This document shows, piece after piece, positions 16,521-25,879 of a stretch of DNA of 64,000 nt. The stretch spans positions 1-64,000 of the forward strand of contig CAWKEY010000070.1 in NCBI GenBank assembly GCA_963848675.1. Reading direction: 5' to 3'. The notes under the pieces are model-generated. The model was not told the DNA's origin, ran no database searches, and saw only the letters and a program-made list of their open reading frames with translations. Numbering within the stretch: position 1 is the first letter of the stretch; each line of letters opens with the position of its first letter. The stretch is from CAWKEY01 sp963848675. GTDB lineage: Bacteria; Pseudomonadota; Gammaproteobacteria; Methylococcales; Methylomonadaceae. The position numbers were made by a program, and so were the translations under genes.

Positions 16521-17675
16521 ATGCAACGAATTGTATGGATAAATAAAAGCAATTGGCTTAAACCAGGGCCGATTGTGTATATGGGATTATTGAATGCTCT
16601 TGCATTCGCAGAAAACGATCTAAAAACAGATTATTTTGTAGGTGCAGGTAGTGAATCGGATACCCATAAAGATTTCGTTGAGTTTTACGGGTTGCAGCCT
16701 AACCCTAATCTAAATGTTCATCGTATTATTGATGAAGGTTCCAGGCGGCGCAGCGTATACACCGCAGCTTTAAATAAAATTTCAGAGTACAGTGCGGAAG
16801 GCGATGACGTGCTGGCCTTAACCAGGGAGTTGGGAGCCCTATGGGTATTGTTAAAGCTGAAGAAAAAATTTCCAAGACTAAAAGTGTTGTATGAAGCCCA
16901 TGATTATTATCTGACGACTAAACATCTTGAGCTGAAAAGATTTTCATTTTCTGCTCTTCGCAGGAAATGGTCTGAACGAATTTTGATTCCAAAAACTGAC
17001 GGACTGATTTGCATGACCGAACATCAGCGCGCTCTGTTTCAGCAATGGTTTCCGAAACTGGCTATTATTGCGTTACCATTGGGTTGTCTGGATGTGCAAC
17101 AAAAGCCTATGTTGGAACAACGCCGGTTAACAAGGCGTGTCGCTTATATAGGCCATCTGCATGGCTATAAAGGGCTCGAGCTCATTTTTCAATTGGCAAG
17201 CCATTTAAAGTCAGCAAATATCGAATTGCATTGTTTTGGTGGACACGATGCGCAAGTTTTAACATTGCGTAATAGAGCAGAGCGCGAAGGACTCTCCAGT
17301 GTTCTGCATTTTGAACCGTTTATCGAGCCTAAAACGTTGCATCAACATCTTGGTAATGACATGAGCCTTGGGTTGGTGCCATTACAAGATACCTTTTACA
17401 GCCGATATTTAACCTGTCCTGTAAAGGCCCTGGATTTTATGGCTCACGGGTTGCCCGTAATAGCCAGTGACCTTCCGAGCACAAGAGAAGTATTGCGTGA
17501 AACGGGTTGTTATTGTGATAGCCAAAGCGAAGCGGAATTTGCAAATAAAATTATCGGGCTGCTTGATGATGCCGAAGCTTATCAAGCGGCCAGCCTGGCG
17601 AGCTATGCCCGGAGCAAAGAGCTGCGCTGGGCGCAGCGAGCGCAACGTATACTTGACTTTGCCGGCAAGCTTTAA
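16521..17675 (+). CDS. Family 4 glycosyltransferase, specificity unknown
   Basis: This 384-residue GT-B protein has the GT4 features VAYIGHLHGYKGLELI (donor-domain start, about residues 205-220) and PVKALDFMAHGLPVIASD (about 290-310). The N-terminal half lacks the usual GGAE motif. It follows the WaaG-like gene by 10 bp and is part of the same operon, so it probably extends the LPS core or a short outer saccharide. Confidence 0.8.
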   Translation: MQRIVWINKSNWLKPGPIVYMGLLNALAFAENDLKTDYFVGAGSESDTHKDFVEFYGLQPNPNLNVHRIIDEGSRRRSVYTAALNKISEYSAEGDDVLALTRELGALWVLLKLKKKFPRLKVLYEAHDYYLTTKHLELKRFSFSALRRKWSERILIPKTDGLICMTEHQRALFQQWFPKLAIIALPLGCLDVQQKPMLEQRRLTRRVAYIGHLHGYKGLELIFQLASHLKSANIELHCFGGHDAQVLTLRNRAEREGLSSVLHFEPFIEPKTLHQHLGNDMSLGLVPLQDTFYSRYLTCPVKALDFMAHGLPVIASDLPSTREVLRETGCYCDSQSEAEFANKIIGLLDDAEAYQAASLASYARSKELRWAQRAQRILDFAGKL

Positions 17676-17861
17676 ATCGGCCTTTTACTTTGATTAGTGA
17701 GTATTCAATACTTCAATGCTGTGGCTAATCGAGTAATGTGTCTTGAGTTCGATTAGCTAGGTAATCGAACAATGCTGGGCATCTGAAAAAATCAGGAAAT
17801 GCCTAAGAATTAGGTCTAAAAATCTAGCCTAAAACGTATTAATACTATCTTTTACATCAAA

Positions 17862-19037
17862 ATGGTTACTTTCTTAAGCAGCTTACAGCGTACCGATCTT
17901 CAAGGTCGATCCGAGCAATTCATTTATTGGGGGCTTATAGCCTCACTCACCGGATTTTATTGGCTGTATAGCTACAAAATACAGGGCAATGTTTTTTTTG
18001 TAACGGTTTTCATACCGTTTCTTGTTTTTCATTGGCGAAAACTTCTGGTACCTTGGTGTAGCAATATACATATTGCCATATTTGTATTTATCGTCTACTC
18101 AGCGTCAAGCAGTTTCTGGACCGTAGGCGTTCCGATTAGGCCGCTATATAAAGGCATTCTTCATGCTGCCTATTTATGGACTTTTTTTTCTGCTATAAAT
18201 CGGTTTTTTTGTGAAGGGTGCAACGGAAAGCAGTTCAGACTTTTTATGCAGATTTTTTGTATAGGCGGGGCAATTATAGGTATAGCATCAATGCTTATAT
18301 TTTATAATCAGCATTCTATATCAGAACGCTTGCAGCCTTTTTTAACCAAGGAAAACTTGATTGTTCTTGCGCAGTGTTTGGCATTATCAGGAATCATTGG
18401 ATTTTTACTATTCAGAATGGAAAAGAATTATATTTGGCCAATATGCGCTGCGATTTGTTTATCAATAATGTTGTTAAGTCAGACTCGCGGCGTTTTAATT
18501 GGCACAGTATTGGCGCTTATATCTATAGCCTTGTTTAGCAATGTTAAAACTAAAGGTAGCATAGGCTTGCTGACACTTTTAATCCTGATAGCTATAACCC
18601 AGGTTGATTTTTTTGACCGTTTACTTACTGCCGATTCAGAACGCTGGCAAATATACAAAAGGGTGCTTGAAAATATTAAAGGCCATGAAATATTCGGTAT
18701 GGGGCTGATGACAAATACAAATCTGGCTACAGGCAACTTTGGCTACCCCCACTCGCTATTTTTAACAACCTTTTTTACCGGTGGAATAGTGGGCTTGGTG
18801 CTATTGTTTATCCTGCTGTTCATTGCTTTGTGGGAGGCTCTTATGCTTGCCAGGAAAGGGGGGGACATAACCGGATTGGTATTAGCCATCAATGGTATTG
18901 GCATTTATTTATTTGATGGTGGCAATTTGGTTGGCCGTATTCACGGCGAATGGTTGTTTTTTTGGCTGCCCATTATGCTTGTTGCCAGCCAAAAGCTTCA
19001 TAAAGAAAATGCCGTGATATTACCGGAATACAACTAA
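17862..19037 (+). CDS. O-antigen ligase-like membrane protein (Wzy/WaaL family)
   Basis: A 391-residue polytopic membrane protein with about ten to twelve helices and the O-antigen ligase family string LLSQTRGVLIGT. A periplasmic loop (about residues 255-300) carries ERWQIYKRV and the conserved GYPHSLFLTTF with a histidine. These proteins join undecaprenyl-linked O-chains to lipid A-core (WaaL) or polymerise them (Wzy). Its place inside a core-biosynthesis cluster favours WaaL. A 186-bp gap precedes it, with a small inverted repeat CTAATCGA/TCGATTAG (17725-17756). Confidence 0.8.
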   Translation: MVTFLSSLQRTDLQGRSEQFIYWGLIASLTGFYWLYSYKIQGNVFFVTVFIPFLVFHWRKLLVPWCSNIHIAIFVFIVYSASSSFWTVGVPIRPLYKGILHAAYLWTFFSAINRFFCEGCNGKQFRLFMQIFCIGGAIIGIASMLIFYNQHSISERLQPFLTKENLIVLAQCLALSGIIGFLLFRMEKNYIWPICAAICLSIMLLSQTRGVLIGTVLALISIALFSNVKTKGSIGLLTLLILIAITQVDFFDRLLTADSERWQIYKRVLENIKGHEIFGMGLMTNTNLATGNFGYPHSLFLTTFFTGGIVGLVLLFILLFIALWEALMLARKGGDITGLVLAINGIGIYLFDGGNLVGRIHGEWLFFWLPIMLVASQKLHKENAVILPEYN

Positions 19038-19052
19038 TGTGCCTGTAATTAT

Positions 19053-20150
19053 ATGCCAAGCAAACATATTGTTTTTTTAATAGATTCTTTATCCGGCGGC
19101 GGAGCAGAAAAGGTTGTGCTCCGGCTCTCAGAAGGTTTGGCAAAGCTGGGGCATAAAATATCTATAGTGCTGTTACGTCAGCAAATTACCTACCAGCTAC
19201 CCGGGGGTATTGATATCCATGTCCTCAATACACAAAAAGGCAACGCTCTGTGCAAACTAACTTATTATTGGCGAGCAGCTAAAGAGCTTCAAATACTTAT
19301 TGACAGCGAAAATCAAGTTAATCCGATTGATCTTGTCATATCAAACTTACCAGAAATGGATCGAGTTGCTCGATTTCTAAAATTTAACAATATTTATTTT
19401 TGTATTCATAATAATCTGTATCAAGGCTATATCGCGCAAAAAAAAGGTATTAAGAAAATAATCAAAAAAATTAAGTTGAAAAGGCTATATGACGGGAAAA
19501 AATTAATTTTTGTGTCAGAGGGCGTAAAGCTGGATATGCTGAATAATTTAGCAGTTACCCCTGCTCAATCCAGGGTCATTTATAATCCGTTTGCTATTCA
19601 GCAAATTAGGGATTTAGCCGCAATGCCAGTTCAACAAAATTATGAGGGCTATTTTATACACATCGGCAGGTTTAATAAGCAAAAAAGGCACGATCGTCTG
19701 CTTAGGCTGTTTGCAAAAAGCGCTGTGAGCGATAAGTTATTGCTTCTTGGCGAAGGCAGTGCTCAGCAGAAAGAAGCCATCTGTCAATACATTCAACAGT
19801 ATTCTTTGTCCGATAAGGTCATCATGCTGAATTTTCAGAACAATCCGTATCCCTATATCCGCAAGGCAAAAGCGTTGTTACTGACCTCAGATTATGAGGG
19901 GTTTGGTAACGTGCTGGTTGAAGCGCTGCTGTGCGGAACCCCCGTAATCAGTTTTGATTGTCGCTCAGGGCCGTCGGAAATTTTAAGCGCCGAATTTCCT
20001 GAAAGCCTGGTTCCAATGAATGACGAAAACAAGTTTATTAGCCGCTTACAAAACTTATCAAGTCAACCTGAACGCGTGAACGTATCAGCAGCATTTCTAA
20101 AGCGTTTCGATGAAAAAGGAATTAGCCAGGCATATTTGAATCTGCTTTAA
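19053..20150 (+). CDS. Family 4 glycosyltransferase
   Basis: The 365-residue GT-B protein has the acceptor-domain start IVFLIDSLSGGGAEKVVLRL and the donor-domain strings YFIHIGRFNKQKRHDRLL and SDYEGFGNVLVEALLCGTPV. This is the common E-x7-E retaining transferase architecture. It lies 15 bp after the ligase-like gene and before msbA. Substrates cannot be read from sequence; a core or O-chain sugar transfer is the likely job. Confidence 0.82.
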   Translation: MPSKHIVFLIDSLSGGGAEKVVLRLSEGLAKLGHKISIVLLRQQITYQLPGGIDIHVLNTQKGNALCKLTYYWRAAKELQILIDSENQVNPIDLVISNLPEMDRVARFLKFNNIYFCIHNNLYQGYIAQKKGIKKIIKKIKLKRLYDGKKLIFVSEGVKLDMLNNLAVTPAQSRVIYNPFAIQQIRDLAAMPVQQNYEGYFIHIGRFNKQKRHDRLLRLFAKSAVSDKLLLLGEGSAQQKEAICQYIQQYSLSDKVIMLNFQNNPYPYIRKAKALLLTSDYEGFGNVLVEALLCGTPVISFDCRSGPSEILSAEFPESLVPMNDENKFISRLQNLSSQPERVNVSAAFLKRFDEKGISQAYLNLL

Positions 20151-20260
20151 GATTTATTATGCAAATCAATGTGCTTGGTTCTAAATGAGAGAGTCTTTCT
20201 GTCTCAAAAATTACCAAAATGATTGCCACAGTTTGTGGCTCCATAAAAACTTTATAAATT

Positions 20261-22015
20261 ATGAAAAAAAAACCTAAAGCCAGTGCCCAGATATACAAGC
20301 GATTATTAGGCTATGTAAAACCATATCGAGGTCTTTTTGCAATTAGTGTTGTCGGGTTTTTGATTTATTCAGCTACTCAGCCCTTATTTGCGGCAATGAT
20401 CAAGCATATTATTGATACGTTGCAAACTGAAACACGGGAGGGCATGTATTATTTGCCGTTGTTGTTCAGCGGCTTAATTGTAGTGCGAGGCTTTGGCGCT
20501 TATATTGGTAATTATTTTCTGGCAAAAGTGTCGACAAATGTCGTGCATGCGTTGAGATGCCAGATTTTTGATCAGTATACCCGATTACCAACGGCTTATT
20601 TTGATGCGAATAATAGCGGCTACATGATTTCAAGGATAACGAATAATGTCGGGGAGGTGACCAAAGCAACGACTGATGCATTACGTACTTTTGTGCGGGA
20701 AGGATTTACAGCGATAGGATTGCTGGCTTATTTGTTTTATTCGAACTGGACGTTATCCATGGTTTTTGTCGGTATCACACCGATAATTGTGTTACTTGTA
20801 AATTATGTCAGCAAACGCCTCCGAATGTTAAGCAAGAAAATACAATCATCAATTGGCGATATGACCCATATTACTTCAGAGTTGGTGGGTGGCCATCGGG
20901 TGGTGCGCAGCTATGGTGGGGAGGATTATGAGCGCAGACGATTTCTGGAAAGCAGTTTATTTAATCGGAGGCAAAACTTAAAACTCGCTACAACGTTAGC
21001 GATACATAACCCGATCATGCAGCTTATCATAGCCATAGCATTATCATGTTTAATGTATATGGCGCTGTTTTTTATGAAGCAATCCAGTGTCGGCGAATTT
21101 GTGGGATATTTGACGGCGGCATTTTTATTGCCTAGGCCCATCAGGCAATTAAGTGATGCAAATGGAGATATTCAGAAAGGCATTGTGGCGGCCGAATCCT
21201 TATTTGATATTCTGGATGAGCCAGGTGAGTCAGATGAAGGCACTTATCAGGCCGAAAAATGCAAGGGAGCCCTGGAATTTAAAAATCTGTCGTTTCAATA
21301 TGCGGGTGCAAATGAACCGGCACTTATCGATATTAATTTTAAGGTTGAGCCCGGACAAACTATAGCCTTGGTAGGGCCCTCTGGCGGTGGCAAAAGCACC
21401 TTGGCCAACTTGGTTTCACGGTTTTACCCGCACGAAACAGGTGAAATTTTGCTTGATGGCTTCGAAATCAATACTTTTCAATTGGCCAATTTAAGAAAAC
21501 AATTGGCATTAGTGAATCAGCAGGTGACACTATTCAATGATACGATAGCTAATAATATTGCTTACGGCGCCTTGGCTGGCGCAAGCCGGGAGCAAATCGA
21601 AGCCGCAGCCACCGATGCTTATGCAATGGAGTTTATAAGCAAGCTTGAGCTAGCTCTCGATACCGAAATAGGCGAGAACGGTGTTAAATTATCCGGAGGT
21701 CAGCGGCAACGTCTTGCGCTGGCAAGGGCATTGCTAAAAGATGCGCCCATATTGATACTGGACGAAGCCACGTCGGCCCTGGATACCGAATCCGAACGCT
21801 ATATACAGGCGGCGCTGCATAAAGTGATGCGCAACCGGACGACGCTGGTGATCGCCCATCGGTTATCAACTATTGAAAATGCGGATACTATATTGGTGAT
21901 GGAGCGCGGGCGTATTGTCGAAAGAGGATCGCATCAAGAGCTGATCCAAAAGAACGGGGCCTATGCCCGATTGCATCAAATGCAATTCATCGAACATCCT
22001 GGAAAAAATAAGTGA
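20261..22015 (+). CDS. msbA: MsbA-type lipid A/LPS flippase ABC transporter
   Basis: MsbA flips lipid A-core across the inner membrane, powered by ATP. The 584-residue half-transporter has a six-helix ABC membrane domain (about 20-310) followed by an ATPase domain. Walker A is VGPSGGGKST (K378), the signature LSGGQRQRLALARALL, Walker B ILILDEATSALD, and the H-loop AHRLST. The length is close to E. coli MsbA (582). It sits between the core glycosyltransferases and the heptose-synthesis genes, fitting export of the finished core. Confidence 0.92.
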   Translation: MKKKPKASAQIYKRLLGYVKPYRGLFAISVVGFLIYSATQPLFAAMIKHIIDTLQTETREGMYYLPLLFSGLIVVRGFGAYIGNYFLAKVSTNVVHALRCQIFDQYTRLPTAYFDANNSGYMISRITNNVGEVTKATTDALRTFVREGFTAIGLLAYLFYSNWTLSMVFVGITPIIVLLVNYVSKRLRMLSKKIQSSIGDMTHITSELVGGHRVVRSYGGEDYERRRFLESSLFNRRQNLKLATTLAIHNPIMQLIIAIALSCLMYMALFFMKQSSVGEFVGYLTAAFLLPRPIRQLSDANGDIQKGIVAAESLFDILDEPGESDEGTYQAEKCKGALEFKNLSFQYAGANEPALIDINFKVEPGQTIALVGPSGGGKSTLANLVSRFYPHETGEILLDGFEINTFQLANLRKQLALVNQQVTLFNDTIANNIAYGALAGASREQIEAAATDAYAMEFISKLELALDTEIGENGVKLSGGQRQRLALARALLKDAPILILDEATSALDTESERYIQAALHKVMRNRTTLVIAHRLSTIENADTILVMERGRIVERGSHQELIQKNGAYARLHQMQFIEHPGKNK

Positions 22016-22062
22016 TTCTTGTCGCTGTGATTATTTAGCCTTAATTTGTGAGGGGCGTTATT

Positions 22063-22638
22063 TTGAAGACATTTATTTCCGAGCTTGAAGAGCATCAGGC
22101 AATAATGGGGCGGTTGAGCGAATGTGCTGATGTCATTGAAGCCGCGGGTGATTTGCTGGTTAAGATTTTTAGCAGCGGCGGAAAACTATTGTTATGCGGC
22201 AATGGTGGTAGCGCCGCTGATTGCCAGCATCTTGCTGCAGAATTTGTCGTCAGATATGAAAAGAAACGCCAAGCGCTGGCCGCTATCGCGCTGACCACGG
22301 ATACTTCGATTTTGACCGCGCATGCCAACGACATTGGTTTTGAGACAGTCTTTGCAAGACAGGTCGAAGCGATAGGCAGCGAAAAAGATTGCCTGATAGC
22401 AATTTCGACATCGGGTAAAAGCCCAAACATCATCAAGGCAGTTGAAGCGGCCAAGCGAAAAGGCATGGCCGTTATTGCCCTGTCGGGATGTGGGGGCGGT
22501 GAGCTCAGTCAATTGGCAACGATTCCGGTGATAGTGCCCGCTAACGTGACGGCAAGAATCCAGGAAGCGCATATATTGATCGGCCATTGGTGGTGCGGTG
22601 CCATTGAGGAGGCGTTAAGTGATAGCAGCTACACCTGA
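22063..22638 (+). CDS. gmhA: Phosphoheptose isomerase
   Basis: GmhA converts sedoheptulose 7-phosphate to D-glycero-D-manno-heptose 7-phosphate, the first step of the ADP-heptose pathway. The SIS-domain protein has LLLCGNGGSAADCQHLAAEF and the phosphate-binding AISTSGKSPNI. I favour the TTG start, which gives the canonical N-terminus KTFISELEEHQ and has AGGGG about 8 bases upstream; a GTG fifteen bases earlier is the alternative. The 3' end overlaps hldE by 20 bp. Together with hldE and hldD it supplies heptose for the transferases upstream. Confidence 0.92.
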   Translation: MKTFISELEEHQAIMGRLSECADVIEAAGDLLVKIFSSGGKLLLCGNGGSAADCQHLAAEFVVRYEKKRQALAAIALTTDTSILTAHANDIGFETVFARQVEAIGSEKDCLIAISTSGKSPNIIKAVEAAKRKGMAVIALSGCGGGELSQLATIPVIVPANVTARIQEAHILIGHWWCGAIEEALSDSSYT

Positions 22639-24046
22639 GTTTGGCGCGGCCCGCATCATTGTTTTGGGCGATGTCATGCTTGATCGCTACTGGTCGGGGC
22701 TGGCTGCGCGTATTTCCCCGGAAGCGCCGGTGCCGGTGGTAAAGGTTAAAAACAGCGAAGAACGTATCGGCGGCGCCGGTAATGTGGCGCTTAACATCGC
22801 CAAGTTAGGCGGCAAAGTGACCTTACTTGCCGTGGTCGGCGATGATGCCGAGGGGGTGGCGTTGAGGCAATTATTAGAAGCCGAGGGCGTGGTTTGTGAC
22901 TTTGTCGTTACAAAATTAGCCCGAAGTATCTGTAAATTGCGTATTATGGCTCAGCATCAACAATTAATCCGGCTGGACTTCGAAGATGCGCCTCTAGATT
23001 TTGACCGCGATGAACTGGTTCGTCGATTGCAAGCGCATCTGCCGAAAAATGACGTGATCGTTTTCTCCGATTACGATAAAGGGACTCTTGCTGAAGTGGC
23101 TAATTGCATTGTTTTAGCCAAACAGGCGGGACTAAAAGTGCTGGTAGATCCGAAAGGAAGCGATTATCGGCGTTATGCGGGGGCTGATATTATCACGCCA
23201 AACTTGTCCGAGTTCAGCGCCGTGGTGGGTGGGGCGTGTACCGGTGAGCAAGCGCTGCTGCAAAAAGGTCGAGAACTTTTAAGACAATGCCGTGTTGAGA
23301 CGCTGCTATTGACGCGAGGTGAGGCTGGTATGACGTTGATTGGTCAGGCGCAGGAACATTCCATGCCTGCCCAGGCCAAGGATGTGTTTGATGTGACTGG
23401 TGCCGGGGATACTGTCATTGCGGTGATGGCGCTGGGTGTGGCGATCGGTTTGCCATTGCGCGAGGCGATGTATTTGAGTGTGCTGGCGAGCGGAATTGTA
23501 GTCGGAAAACTCGGGACATCAACAGTTTCTCTGCAGGAGCTGACGCGTGCCATGCACGGGGATAGAGAGTCGCAATACGGAATCGTTTCCGAAGAGGAGC
23601 TGGTTAAGCTTATCGCCAGTGCTAAAGCGCACAACGAACGCATCGTCATGACTAATGGTTGTTTCGATTTACTCCATGCGGGCCATGTTACCTACCTGGA
23701 GCAGGCCAAAGCTTTGGGGGATCGCCTGATTGTTGCGGTAAATTCGGATGCTTCCGTTAAAAAACTCAAAGGCGAATCTCGTCCGATCAATGGCTTGCAG
23801 CAACGCATGATTGTTCTGGCGGCGTTGGCCTGTGTCGATTGGGTTGTTCCTTTTGAAGAGGAAACTCCCGAGCGTCTGTATTGCCAGCTGTTGCCGGATG
23901 TTTTGGTAAAAGGAGGTGATTACAGCCCTGAACAGGTTGCCGGTGGCGGCTGTGTTATCAAGGCAGGTGGTGAAGTCAAGATTTTGCAGTTTGTAGACGG
24001 GCAGTCAACAACGGCAATGATAAACAAAGCGAGGAATGAGGGATGA
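22619..24046 (+). CDS. hldE: Bifunctional heptose kinase/adenylyltransferase
   Basis: HldE has two domains. The N-terminal PfkB-family kinase (about 1-320) phosphorylates heptose-7-phosphate at C1; it has GGAGNVALNIAKLGGKV and the catalytic VFDVTGAGDTV. The C-terminal cytidylyltransferase-like domain (about 340-475) makes ADP-heptose and carries TNGCFDLLHAGHV with the HxGH motif. The length of 475 matches E. coli (477). The start is a GTG overlapping gmhA, and the stop overlaps hldD by 4 bp. gmhB, the intermediate phosphatase, is not in the window. Confidence 0.94.
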   Translation: MIAATPEFGAARIIVLGDVMLDRYWSGLAARISPEAPVPVVKVKNSEERIGGAGNVALNIAKLGGKVTLLAVVGDDAEGVALRQLLEAEGVVCDFVVTKLARSICKLRIMAQHQQLIRLDFEDAPLDFDRDELVRRLQAHLPKNDVIVFSDYDKGTLAEVANCIVLAKQAGLKVLVDPKGSDYRRYAGADIITPNLSEFSAVVGGACTGEQALLQKGRELLRQCRVETLLLTRGEAGMTLIGQAQEHSMPAQAKDVFDVTGAGDTVIAVMALGVAIGLPLREAMYLSVLASGIVVGKLGTSTVSLQELTRAMHGDRESQYGIVSEEELVKLIASAKAHNERIVMTNGCFDLLHAGHVTYLEQAKALGDRLIVAVNSDASVKKLKGESRPINGLQQRMIVLAALACVDWVVPFEEETPERLYCQLLPDVLVKGGDYSPEQVAGGGCVIKAGGEVKILQFVDGQSTTAMINKARNEG

Positions 24047-25026
24047 TAATCGTCACTGGCGGCGCCGGCTTCATCGGCAGCAATCTGATTAGTGCTTTAA
24101 ACCGGCGAGGGGAGGCGGATATTTTGCTGGTCGACCATCTGCTTAATGGTCGAAAAATGCATAATATTGCCGATTTAAATATCGCCGATTACATGGACAA
24201 AGCTGAATTTATCGAAAAGCTTCAGTCGCCCGGATTTTTGAATAAAATCCGTGCGGTTTTTCATCAGGGGGCCTGTTCCGCGACTACCGAATGGGATGGG
24301 CGCTACGTCATGGAGAATAATTATGATTATTCAAAGCGCTTGTTGCACTGGTGCTGTTCCCAAAATACTGCTTTTATCTACGCATCATCCGCATCGGTGT
24401 ACGGAAATGGCAAGCATGGTTTTAGTGTGGAGCGTCAGTGCGAATATCCAATCAATATGTATGCCTACTCAAAGTTCCAGTTCGATCAATACGTGCGCAG
24501 GCTGCTACCAAAAACAGAAATACCCATTGCTGGTTTTCGCTATTTTAACGTGTACGGCCCCAGGGAGCAGCATAAAGGCAGCATGAGCAGTACTGCATTT
24601 CATTTCAATCAGCAGATTATTGAGCAAAAAAGGGCGCAATTGTTTGAAGGTTGCGATGGCTATGCCAATGGTGAGCAAAAACGGGATTTTGTCCATGTGG
24701 ATGACGTTGTCGATGTGAATCTATGGTTTTTAGAGCACCCTGAACAACGGGGGATTTTCAACGTGGGCACCGGTTTCGCGCAGAGTTTTAATTCAGTAGC
24801 GCAGGCGGTGATCGAATGGCATGGACAAGGAGCAATCGAATATATCCCTTTTCCGGATCGCTTAAAGGGGGTCTATCAGAGTTATACCCAAGCCGATCTA
24901 TCTGGTCTAAGACAAGCCGGATATGACAAGCAGTTTCTGACAGTAAAACAGGGTGTAGCAAAATATTTGGACTGGCTTAATGCGGGCAAACAAATATGTA
25001 GCCAATCCAAGTTACTGACAGGTTAG
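24043..25026 (+). CDS. hldD: ADP-L-glycero-D-manno-heptose 6-epimerase
   Basis: HldD is an SDR-family epimerase that finishes the activated L,D-heptose donor. It has the NAD-binding GGAGFIGSN at the extreme N-terminus, the family string HQGACSATTEWDGRY, and the catalytic Y-x3-K in MYAYSKFQFDQ. The 327-residue length fits the family. It is the last gene of the LPS block, translationally coupled to hldE, and faces the convergent GDT1-family gene. Confidence 0.94.
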   Translation: MIIVTGGAGFIGSNLISALNRRGEADILLVDHLLNGRKMHNIADLNIADYMDKAEFIEKLQSPGFLNKIRAVFHQGACSATTEWDGRYVMENNYDYSKRLLHWCCSQNTAFIYASSASVYGNGKHGFSVERQCEYPINMYAYSKFQFDQYVRRLLPKTEIPIAGFRYFNVYGPREQHKGSMSSTAFHFNQQIIEQKRAQLFEGCDGYANGEQKRDFVHVDDVVDVNLWFLEHPEQRGIFNVGTGFAQSFNSVAQAVIEWHGQGAIEYIPFPDRLKGVYQSYTQADLSGLRQAGYDKQFLTVKQGVAKYLDWLNAGKQICSQSKLLTG

Positions 25027-25085
25027 AGGAATTGGCAAAAATTTACGTCCGTTTCCTGGGTTGGTCAGTTGTTTGGTAACGAAGA

Positions 25086-25742
25086 CTAGCCAGTGTAACT
25101 GATATAAGCCCTGTAAGCTGCAAAACCGGCCAGGATCAGGAAGATGACGCCGCTGATTTTGTGCAGCACCACCAGCGGAATTTTTTGCAAAATGGTGCGT
25201 CCGGCGAGGATGCCCATTGCCGAAGTGCTTGCCAGCGCAAGCGTCGATCCCAACCAGACGGCGAGTGGCACGGCTGTGCTGCTTAAGGCGACGACGGCCA
25301 GTTGGGTTTTGTCGCCGAATTCAGCGACGGTAATCAATAAAAAAGTGGTGAAGAAAATGCCGTGCCCGCTTTTTTCCTGCACTTCCTCGTCGTCATCGTC
25401 TTTATCGACGCGCAGGGCATGGATACCAAAGGCGGCGAACAAAAATGCCACGGTTGCCGCGACGATATATTCCGGCAGCCAACTGGCAATGGCGACACCG
25501 AAAATGACGGCCAGGGAATTTAGAAAGGCAAAAGCGGCGATGGCGCCCAGCAGTACGGGCATGGCCCGATGCCGGGAGGCTAAAGACATGCATACCAGCT
25601 GGCTTTTATCACCAATTTCCGCGGCGGCAATCAGGGCAAAGCTGGTGGCGGCTGTGGCTGACAGCCCAGGCAGGTTGCCGGAGCTAAGTAATGCCAAGAA
25701 GTTTTGCAAATAACCGTTAAAAAGATTTTGAACAGTGTCCAT
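25086..25742 (-). CDS. GDT1/TMEM165 family cation (Mn2+) exporter
   Basis: The 218-residue membrane protein of the UPF0016 family has two copies of the hallmark E-x-G-D-[KR]-[TS] motif: AEIGDKSQLV (E42) and AEFGDKTQLA (about residue 137). Each copy starts a three-helix bundle, with an acidic cytosolic linker (KDDDDEEVQEK) between them. Bacterial relatives export manganese. I looked for a manganese riboswitch upstream and did not find one. It follows a ZIP-family transporter gene on the same strand, suggesting a metal-homeostasis pair. Confidence 0.88.
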   Translation of the reverse strand: MDTVQNLFNGYLQNFLALLSSGNLPGLSATAATSFALIAAAEIGDKSQLVCMSLASRHRAMPVLLGAIAAFAFLNSLAVIFGVAIASWLPEYIVAATVAFLFAAFGIHALRVDKDDDDEEVQEKSGHGIFFTTFLLITVAEFGDKTQLAVVALSSTAVPLAVWLGSTLALASTSAMGILAGRTILQKIPLVVLHKISGVIFLILAGFAAYRAYISYTG

Positions 25743-25856
25743 TTTGTCTCTGTAAATGACATAAAGGGCGAGCGGCGGGCAATCCCTTGCTCATGTTGCA
25801 TAACCGGTGAGCTGCCGTGATCGGTGATTGCGTCAGGCTCGATGAATGTTGCGTAA

Positions 25857-25873
25857 GGTGCGCACTGCGCACC
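25857..25873. repeat. Perfect 17-bp palindrome between two transporter genes
   Basis: GGTGCGCACTGCGCACC is a perfect inverted repeat just after the ZIP gene. It resembles short REP-type intergenic palindromes and could act as a transcript end or stabiliser. No U-run follows on either strand. Confidence 0.5.
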
Positions 25874-25879
25874 AAGCGG

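Noticed and set aside
25743..25879. Manganese (yybP-ykoY) riboswitch before the GDT1-family gene
   Set aside because: The string GCTCGATGAAT hints at the motif but lies on the opposite strand, and the other conserved elements are absent.
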